In this document: piece by piece, positions 1 through 5,098 of the stretch | Layout of the letters: each line of letters starts with the position of its first letter | Position numbering within the stretch: position 1 is the stretch's first letter | Source: Ignavibacteria bacterium | GTDB taxonomy: Bacteria; Bacteroidota; Ignavibacteria; Ignavibacteriales; Melioribacteraceae | Direction: 5' to 3' | Length of the DNA: 5,098 nt | Assembly (NCBI GenBank): GCA_003233295.1 | Contig: QILJ01000054.1 | Location: 1-5,098 of the forward strand | Position numbers and translations under genes: made by a program | Notes under the pieces: generated by a model | Seen by the model: only the letters and a program-made list of their open reading frames with translations | What the model was told of the DNA's origin: nothing | The model's database searches: none

Positions 1-46
1 ATACTAATTATTCAAATTAATTTCAGGAGAAAATAATAGACTTTAC

Positions 47-62
47 CCTTTATTCATAAAGG
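47..62. repeat. Short perfect inverted repeat upstream of the transposase relic
   Basis: CCTTTAT (47-53) and ATAAAGG (56-62) are exact reverse complements separated by two bases, giving a 16-base near-palindrome in an otherwise plain intergenic stretch. No T-run follows on either strand, so it does not look like a classical terminator. It could be an operator, the remains of a hairpin recognised by the neighbouring Y1 transposase, or chance in AT-rich DNA. It shares no sequence with the palindrome at 663-695. The rest of positions 1-100 shows no open frame and no promoter I can defend. Confidence 0.35.
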
Positions 63-100
63 ATGATGAGTTTACGACCAAGCACTAAGTAATTTCATTT

Positions 101-630
101 ATGGATAAAGTAAGAAACTTTCATAAGAACACATATCATCATTTATACAATAGAGGTGCTAACAAAGAAAAGATATTTTATGATGAAGAAAGTTATCTCT
201 ATTTTTTAAGAAGACTCAAGCATTACAAAAACAAGTACAACATACAGATTTTATCATATTGCTTAATGCCAAATCATTTCCACTTTTTTGTAAAACAGCA
301 AAGTGAATTTCTAAAAATTTCTGATTTTCTTTCTGCTCTGTCGAATTCTTATGTTAAGTCAATAAATAAGAAGTTTAAAAGGAGCGGTACTTTATTTGAA
401 GGCAAAACAAAAAGTAAGATAATTACGGATGAACATTATTTTATTTGGATAATCAAATATATTATAGAAAATCCTGTAAAAGCAAAATTAGTAAAATCAG
501 TTGATGACTGGGAGTTCTACGCAACGGAACATTAACAGATGTGGAAGAAGTGGAATCATTTTTTCAATCAGAAGAGCAAAAGATGAAATTTCTGACAGAT
601 GAAGGAATTAAAGTTGATTATGAATTTTAG
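101..630 (+). pseudogene. REP-associated tyrosine (Y1/HUH) transposase, frame broken by a short deletion
   Basis: The gene encodes a RAYT/TnpA-REP type single-strand DNA transposase of the IS200-like Y1 superfamily, which nicks and rejoins DNA at hairpins through a phosphotyrosine. The readable frame runs from ATG at 101 to TAA at 535 (144 codons). It shows the family order: an N-terminal YHHLYNRGANK block (residues 12-22), the metal-binding HUH pair H59-F-H61 within LMPNHFHFFV, a SGTLFEGKTKS segment (95-105), and the probable nucleophile Y120 within KYIIENPVKAKLV. After DDWEF (residues 135-139) the frame ends in four unrelated residues. The normal C-terminus continues in another frame from 517 to a TAG at 630: LRNGTLTDVEEVESFF and then a charged tail. 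The LRNGTL block usually follows WEF by about eight residues, so about 25 nt appear to be lost near 517. The catalytic core is intact, so a shortened enzyme might still fold. No Shine-Dalgarno sequence precedes the start. A palindrome lies 33 bases downstream, as expected for this family. Confidence 0.85.
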
Positions 631-635
631 CAAAA

Positions 636-650
636 AAACTTCTAAGGTTT
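636..650. repeat. Degenerate half copy of the downstream REP arm
   Basis: AAACTTCTAAGGTTT matches the left arm of the palindrome at 663-677 (AAACCTCCAAGGTTT) at 13 of 15 positions. It lies 27 bases upstream in the same orientation, with 12 bases between them. Both differences are C-to-T changes. It lies directly after the transposase relic, so it is best read as a decayed half of the same repeat family. Confidence 0.5.
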
Positions 651-662
651 GTGGATAAGCAA

Positions 663-695
663 AAACCTCCAAGGTTTCCAAAACCTTGGAGGTTT
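663..695. repeat. Perfect 15-bp-stem palindrome, probable REP element of the adjacent transposase
   Basis: AAACCTCCAAGGTTT (663-677) and AAACCTTGGAGGTTT (681-695) are exact reverse complements around a three-base loop CCA. Each arm also contains a smaller self-complementary core (CCAAGG / CCTTGG). It sits between two converging genes and 33 bases after the end of the transposase relic, the usual place for a REP-type hairpin associated with a RAYT. On a transcript it would form a strong hairpin and could help end transcription from either side, but no long T-run follows. Assignment as a genome-wide repeat is inference, since only one full copy is in the window. Confidence 0.7.
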
Positions 696-704
696 AATTG
701 AGAG

Positions 705-743
705 GAAATACAAAACCAACACCACCGTGTGGATGGTGGCTGG
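705..743 (-). terminator. Candidate rho-independent terminator of the minus-strand cluster
   Basis: Read on the minus strand just after the dipeptidase stop codon (757-755), the sequence gives CCA-G-CCACC, an eight-base loop, then GGTGG-TGT-TGG. The stem is G+C-rich and interrupted, and is followed by TTTTGTATTT. The core arms are 735-739 and 722-726. Location, hairpin and T-rich tail fit an intrinsic terminator. The bulges make it imperfect, and the REP hairpin beyond it may share the job. Confidence 0.4.
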
Positions 744-754
744 CAATTCTTAAA

Positions 755-1974
755 TTAGTTATTCTCTTTCTTTGCAAACTCTTCAACTTGTTTGAAAACA
801 CGCATCAAATTTCCTCCCCAGATCTTTTTAATATCTTTTTCAGAGTAGCCGCGCTTAACCAATTCCAAAGTAATATTTCCCATTTCACTTACGTCAAAAA
901 CTCCGTCCAGACCGCCGCCGCCGTCAAAGTCTGAACCAATACCAGCATGATCCACTCCAACTAGTTCAACAACATGATCGATATGGTTTACAAAATCTTG
1001 TACTGTTGCTCTAGGCTGAGGATATTTCTTGCTCAACTCTGAAATTGCCTTATGAAATTTGCCGCGTTCTTCATCTGATAGATCAGCATAATTACCAAAG
1101 CGTTTTTTTAGCTCAACAATCGCTGAATCTCTTTGTGGGTTTTTAGGTGGAGTTTTAACGTATTCATCAACCATAGTAAGTTGAATAACTCCACCTTTTT
1201 CAGCAAGCAGTCTTATCATATCGTCAGTCATATTGCGGGGATTATCACATAAAGCGCGGATGCGATGGCTGGAACTTTTGTAATTTTCATTACATCATAA
1301 AAAGATTTATCCGAGATATGGGATACATCAACCATAATTCCCAATCTGTTCAATTCCTTTACTACTTTTTCGCCAAAAGGAGTTAATCCTTCATCCTCGC
1401 TATCGTCAGTGGACGAGTCACAAATATCATTATCTTCCATATGGCAAAGTGTTAAATATCTCGCTCCAAGATCGTAAAAAGTTTTAACAAGGGAGAGGTC
1501 ATCCCCTATGGGATAACCGTTCTCCATCCCTATTAAAATCGCGTGTTTTCATACATCATTAGTAGAATAAGCCAACTCAGCAAGTTCGGGATATTTATTC
1601 ACATTCCTGATTATCACATCATAAATGCCAAATGCTTTTTCTTTTATCTTTTGGTTTGCTTCGGGATTGCGGTCACCTTGTTCAGTCCATACAATAAAAA
1701 ATGCAGCGTCTAATCCGCCTTTATCCATACGCGGGAAGTCAACCTTACCACCACCTTTCTTATGCCCGTCGTGAAGTTGATCAAGTGCGAATGTTGAATC
1801 CCTCTGCAAATGAAGCGGTGTATCCTCATGAGTATCAATAGTTAATGCAGCGGCATGAATTTTTGCTGCGCGTTCAATTAATGCTTCCTCGTCACTTTTC
1901 TTAGAACATGAGATCAGTACAAGGATTGAAAGTGAAATCAATGTGAAAAATTTCCATAGAGTATTCGTTTTCAT
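755..1974 (-). pseudogene. Lipoprotein membrane dipeptidase (peptidase M19, renal dipeptidase family), broken twice
   Basis: M19 enzymes are dinuclear-zinc TIM-barrel peptidases that cleave dipeptides. This one starts with a lipoprotein signal ending in LISC (C23), so it would be anchored on the outside of a membrane. Visible family features are the first zinc pair H49-x-D51 in TIDTHEDTPL; the bridging Glu region IGMENGYPIG; RYLTLCHMEDNDICDSS; LTPFGEKVVKELNRLGIMVDVSH with its zinc-ligand His; GIGSDFDGGGG; and a normal IWGGNLMRV C-terminus. The gene is in three pieces (1974-1549, about 1548-1228, and about 1258-755). Piece one stops at a TGA (1551-1549) placed between TNDV and KHAILIGMENG, where relatives have roughly six to eight more residues. 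Piece two runs out of frame after VPAIAS, while RALCDNPRNMTDDM resumes in the next frame, so the expected SHSxxRAL motif with another zinc-ligand His is missing. Full-length activity is not possible as written. It begins 13 bases after the cytochrome stop, so it is probably the last gene of that transcription unit. Confidence 0.87.
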
Positions 1975-1987
1975 AATCGGCTCAAAA

Positions 1988-4316
1988 TTATTGGTTGTTT
2001 AGTTTATTTATATAGTTAATAATATTAGTCCCCATTTGATTATTTGGATAAAGCAGTTTAAGTTTCTCTCCGATCTTTAACGCTTTATTTGGCTGTCCGG
2101 TTTTTATATAATGATCTGCTAAAGCATAAAGGAAGTCAAAATTGTTCGGGTCTTTATCGATTGCTTTTAACAGTTCAGCTTCCGCTTCTTTGTTTCGTCC
2201 CAGATACTGCAACATTAAACCGGTATTATAGTTTATTCTGCTTCTCTCCGGTAGTAGTTTGGAAGCCTTCTGCATGTAGATTATTGCTTCGCCGTATTCC
2301 TTTTTCTCAGCAAGAAGTAAACCTAAATAGTAATATGATTCGGAAAGATCGGGATGGTTCTGTACCAGATCGCGCAGGAGAATTTCTGCCTTGCTTGTCT
2401 TCCCGAGCTGACTGTAAATGATTGACAAATTCATTTTTGCCGGATAGAATAGTGAATCAATTTTTATCGCATCTTCATACTGTTTTGCTGCTTCAACAAG
2501 TTCATGCTGGTTTGCATACATGATGCCTAGGTTCATTCTACCAGAAGGGAAGTCTGCCATATATAGATTCATATCTTTATATTCACTCAAAGCGCTACTG
2601 AATGCATCTTTATATTTATCCGGAATTTGATCAGCAGGTAGTTCCGATACTCTGATCGCTGCTTCTGCTCTAACGGCTTTAACAGGATCATTCAATAACT
2701 TCAGAATATCTTTCTTAAACTCTTCAATGTTAGGGGAAGCATATACTCTTACCGCCGTTTCGCGCATGATCGGTTCGGGGTCATCCAATGCCCACTTTAC
2801 AGCATTGTGAATATCTTCAGAACTATATCGATTCATATATGAAATTGCTGTGGCTCTTACGATCAGAGGGAATAGTTCATCTTTTGCAATTTGGATCAAT
2901 TCATGTTCCGCTTTCGGATCAGATTCCCTTGCTGCTGCAAATGTAGTTCCGTAATGTGACTTCCGCGTAAGACCATACCATTTAGTAATGTAATCATCTG
3001 CCCATTTTGCAGATTTATTTTCATGACATTGATTACAAGCATTCGGAGTTTTTATTGAGATGGTAAGATCCGGGCGGGGAATACGGATACTATGATCAGG
3101 TCTATAGTCAACGCCCATATAATATTGACCGGGCATGTGACAATTTACGCAGAGCACTCCTTCGCCGACTTCAATCTTTTTATCTTTGAGAATAATCGGT
3201 TTCCCTTTTTCACCTTTATATTTATGGAAGTGATGTTCTTTTGTGTCATAAATATCAGCGCGGTGACATTGAGCACAGAGAGCATTACCCTCAAACTTTA
3301 ATTTACCTGAATGCACATTGTGGCAGTCATTGCACTGTATATTGTTATCATACATTTTACTCTGGATGAACGAACCGTAAACATAATCCTCTTCAAGTAT
3401 TTGACCGTCGGGATAATAACTCTCGGTTATCAGTTCCGGCAGCATTGAATCCAATAGGTCTTTTCTGCCATGCTTAAAATTATCAAACTGTGAGCGGCGT
3501 GCATGACATCGTGTGCGTTCAACATATTCACGATTATTTATCCCGCTGGTTTTTACTATAAGTCCCATATTATTGTCAGTCGGTCTAGCCATCTCAGGTA
3601 GATTTGCCCAGTCTTCATGTAAAGAGCCGGGACCATGACATGCTTCACAGCTAACATTTATTTCCGAATATGTTGTATGGAATGACTTTGTTACCGGGTC
3701 AAAGTTCTTTTTAAGATTTGTTGAATGACATTCGGAACACATCCCATTCCAGTTCTGACCTCCGTTAGTCCAATATAACCAGTTAGTTGGAGTAAGATTT
3801 TCATCGGGGTAAACCATATCAGACAGGCTGAACCATTTCTTCTTCTCAGTATTCCATGCTATTGGAAGACATTGATATTTACCGTCTTCAAACGGAATGA
3901 GGTACTGCTGAAGCGGTGTGTAGCCGAATGTATGGGTGATCTCAAAATCTTGTGTCTTGCCTCCAATGCCTTCTGTCCTGACAAAAAACTTCAATGCCTT
4001 CTGTCCTGACAAAAAACTTCCCATCTTTTTTATAAAAGAAAGTTTCTTTTCCATCAGCCGAAACAAATTTTGAATTGTTAAAGTCTCCAAGCACAGAGCT
4101 ATCTGTAGCGATGTCCATTGATTTTCTATGGTCAGACTTCTTCCAGAGATCATACTCGGTTTTATGACAATCGATGCATCTCTCTTTACCGATGAATTGA
4201 GAAGTCTTAAAGTTAGTTTCTGTTTTGCTTGAATATAAATGGAGCAAAACATAAAGAGGAATTGCCATCACAATCACTATTGCCGCCGCTAACCCTATTA
4301 TCTTCCAGTTCTTCAT
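1988..4316 (-). pseudogene. Membrane-anchored multiheme cytochrome c with HEAT and TPR repeats, frameshifted by a 28-bp duplication
   Basis: This is an exported electron-transfer cytochrome of the multiheme-TPR type. ATG at 4316 directly follows the Rieske stop codon. Removing one copy of the 28-bp duplication near 3964-4020 restores a continuous 766-residue protein. An N-terminal hydrophobic helix (about 6-28) is a signal or anchor. Haem motifs, numbered in the repaired protein, are CIDCH (47-51), CSECH (184-188), CEACH (214-218), CNDCH (319-323), CAQCH (338-342), CVNCH (380-384) and CNQCH (418-422). An eighth site reads RTRCHARR (258-265), where the first Cys has become Arg. Residues about 463-550 look like HEAT repeats, and 581-750 divide cleanly into five contiguous 34-residue TPRs. 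As written, the upstream piece (4316-3942) carries one haem motif and ends in junk, and the rest has no signal sequence. The gene order suggests it accepts electrons from the Rieske protein in place of cytochrome c1, which is inference. The domain assignment is firm; the exact partner is not. Confidence 0.88.
3964..4020. repeat. Exact 28-bp tandem duplication inside the cytochrome gene
   Basis: Positions 3964-3991 and 3992-4019 are identical, 28 bases each and directly adjacent, and one further base (4020) continues the match. The length is not a multiple of three. On the coding (minus) strand it repeats the segment encoding KFFVRTEGI and throws the frame. Deleting one copy joins DGKFFVRTEGI to GGKTQDFEI and reopens the whole downstream cytochrome. 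Perfect identity of the copies means the event is very recent or is an assembly error. Confidence 0.95.
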
Positions 4317-4838
4317 CTATGACTCGGCATAAGTTGCTTGTGAATTTGAAAATCTTTTACGTTTTATCGGTTCTTTCGGATTTATTTTTACAATACCGTT
4401 TTCGATAACTACCGGTAGAAGATCGAGTGCCCTCGGAGCAGGCGGACTAGCCACATTGCCATTTATTTCAAATACGGAAGAGTGACATGGACAGATGAAT
4501 TTATCCTCCGTTTTATTCCATCCGACTGAACATCCTAAGTGAGTGCATTTAAGAGATAGTGCAACGAATCCGCCGTCATTTAAACGTGAAAGATAAAATC
4601 TTCCGCTTCTGAAGGGAGTAACACTGCCTAACTTGAAATCATCAACTTTCCCGGCAATCATGTATGAAGATAGATCTTTTTCCTTATCTTTCGCAGAATG
4701 TAGAAGAAAGTTGATAGATATTCCCAGAACCTCAATACCTGCAATAGCTCCAAGTCCTAACCAGATCTTGCTTAAAAAACTTCTTCTCGATTCGGTTTTT
4801 TCTTCTTCAGCTATTTTATCTTTCTTCGATTTTTTCAT
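4317..4838 (-). CDS. Rieske [2Fe-2S] protein of a bc-type quinol oxidoreductase
   Basis: This 173-residue protein is the high-potential iron-sulfur subunit that takes an electron from quinol at the cytochrome b site and passes it to a c-type cytochrome. The cluster motifs are complete: C98-T-H100-L-G-C103 and C116-P-C118-H119-S-S. Ligands are C98, H100, C116 and H119, with C103-C118 as the expected disulfide. The two motifs sit 12 residues apart, followed by the usual FEINGNV...PAPRALD stretch. The charged N-terminus carries a twin-arginine motif, SRRSFL (17-22), and then one hydrophobic helix (about 24-46), as in Tat-inserted, membrane-anchored Rieske proteins. The start at 4838 comes six bases after the stop of the upstream membrane segment. 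The stop codon abuts the cytochrome ATG with no gap, so the two are probably translationally coupled. No damage is seen in this gene. Which quinol (menaquinol or other) and which cytochrome b it works with cannot be read from the window. Confidence 0.93.
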   Translation of the reverse strand: MKKSKKDKIAEEEKTESRRSFLSKIWLGLGAIAGIEVLGISINFLLHSAKDKEKDLSSYMIAGKVDDFKLGSVTPFRSGRFYLSRLNDGGFVALSLKCTHLGCSVGWNKTEDKFICPCHSSVFEINGNVASPPAPRALDLLPVVIENGIVKINPKEPIKRKRFSNSQATYAES

Positions 4839-4844
4839 TTTCTA

Positions 4845-5098
4845 TTACCATGGAAATGTTAAAGCCATTCCTTCTCCTCTAAAAATAATACTTGTAAGCG
4901 AGAGTACAATAAATATCACCAAAAGCAGTACAAACAAAGCTTGTACAGTTTCCGTTTTATTTGTGTTGAATTTCTTTTTAATAAATTTATAATAACCGGC
5001 TAATAGCAATAGAATAATTAAAAATGGGATAAGTCCGTTGCTTATCCATGTCGGAATAGCTTCGAACTTTGTACTTATATCCATAAAAAATTCATCGG
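4845..5098 (-). CDS. Two-helix membrane segment, small protein or C-terminus of a larger membrane subunit (open at window edge)
   Basis: The frame ends in TAA at 4847-4845 followed at once by TAG, six bases before the Rieske start. A Met codon at 5084 would give a 79-residue protein, but the frame stays open upstream (D-E-F-F before that Met) to the edge. The true start may therefore be outside, and this may be the C-terminal part of a larger protein. Numbered from that Met, hydrophobic helices lie at about 16-36 and 47-67, joined by a lysine-rich loop (KFIKKKFNTNK). The tail reads FRGEGMALTFPW. There are no haem or iron-sulfur motifs. Its place just ahead of the Rieske gene suggests a membrane subunit of the same quinol oxidoreductase, possibly the end of a cytochrome b-like polypeptide. 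That is inference from context, and I do not recognise the family with confidence. Confidence 0.6.
   Translation of the reverse strand, partial: DEFFMDISTKFEAIPTWISNGLIPFLIILLLLAGYYKFIKKKFNTNKTETVQALFVLLLVIFIVLSLTSIIFRGEGMALTFPW

Noticed and set aside
533..535. Single-base loss (CATTAA from CATTTAA) as the cause of the transposase frameshift
   Set aside because: It would keep the tail in frame but not supply the residues missing between WEF and the LRNGTL block, and LRNGTL is read from 517, before this point.
698..934. Plus-strand open frame of 78 codons antisense to the end of the dipeptidase
   Set aside because: It overlaps a clear M19 coding region on the other strand, has no recognisable domain and no start signal. 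It is an antisense shadow.
1549..1551. TGA as a selenocysteine codon or a recoded stop in the dipeptidase
   Set aside because: Residues expected from the family are missing exactly there, M19 enzymes have no Cys/Sec at this position, and other genes here use TAA and TAG normally. A deletion junction explains it better.
2089..2421. Plus-strand open frame of 110 codons antisense to the TPR region
   Set aside because: The minus strand here encodes five regular TPRs. The plus frame is Cys- and Arg-rich without any motif.
3092..3301. Plus-strand open frame of 69 codons inside the cytochrome
   Set aside because: It is antisense to canonical CxxCH motifs and has no domain.
3964..4020. 28-nt repeat considered as a CRISPR repeat
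   Set aside because: There are only two copies, directly adjacent with no spacer, lying inside a conserved reading frame. It is a tandem duplication.
3942..4020. Programmed frameshift or ribosomal bypassing in the cytochrome
   Set aside because: The extra segment is an exact copy of the neighbouring coding sequence, with no slippery heptamer that I can see. Duplication is the simpler explanation.
4633..4992. Plus-strand open frame of 119 codons across the Rieske N-terminus and the membrane segment
   Set aside because: It spans two minus-strand genes and their gap, and its composition fits reverse-complemented hydrophobic coding DNA.

Overview
This is a 5.1 kb window of AT-rich bacterial DNA. 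Its coding style, the absence of clear Shine-Dalgarno sequences before the starts, and its gene content suggest the Bacteroidota / Ignavibacteriota (Chlorobi-related) group. The relevant content is a twin-arginine Rieske protein, a large multiheme cytochrome with HEAT and TPR repeats, a lipoprotein dipeptidase, and a REP-associated transposase beside a palindrome. The taxonomic call is inference from style, not from a marker gene.

Layout, left to right. Positions 1-100 are intergenic with a small perfect hairpin at 47-62. Positions 101-630 (+) hold a broken REP-associated Y1 (HUH) transposase of the IS200-like superfamily. It is followed by a degenerate half-repeat (636-650) and a perfect 15-bp-stem palindrome (663-695), a probable REP element. 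From about 705 to the right edge everything reads on the minus strand as one tight gene cluster, in transcription order: a two-helix membrane segment open at the window edge (4845-5098), a Rieske [2Fe-2S] protein (4317-4838), a membrane-anchored multiheme cytochrome c with HEAT and TPR repeats (1988-4316), and a lipoprotein M19 dipeptidase (755-1974), closed by a candidate terminator near 705-743. Gaps are 6, 0 and 13 bases, so this looks like one transcription unit.

The first three minus-strand genes look like the electron-transfer part of a quinol:cytochrome oxidoreductase of the bc family, in which a multiheme cytochrome takes the place of cytochrome c1 or f. The cytochrome b subunit would lie off the right edge, or its C-terminus may be the partial segment seen here. 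The dipeptidase is not obviously linked to respiration.

The most striking observation is damage. Three otherwise well-preserved genes each carry short indels of about 13-28 nt that destroy the reading frame. The transposase has lost about 25 nt. The dipeptidase has lost about 13 nt at one site, including a zinc-ligand histidine, and roughly 20 nt at another, where the junction makes a hybrid TGA codon. The cytochrome carries an exact 28-bp tandem duplication. A separate single-base change turns the first Cys of one haem motif into Arg. In every case the missing frame resumes immediately with family-typical sequence. Such recent, clustered damage is either an assembly artefact or a real burst of gene decay, and read mapping would decide. 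I see no convincing undescribed system. The multiheme/HEAT/TPR bc-type cluster and the transposase-palindrome pair are the biologically interesting parts.
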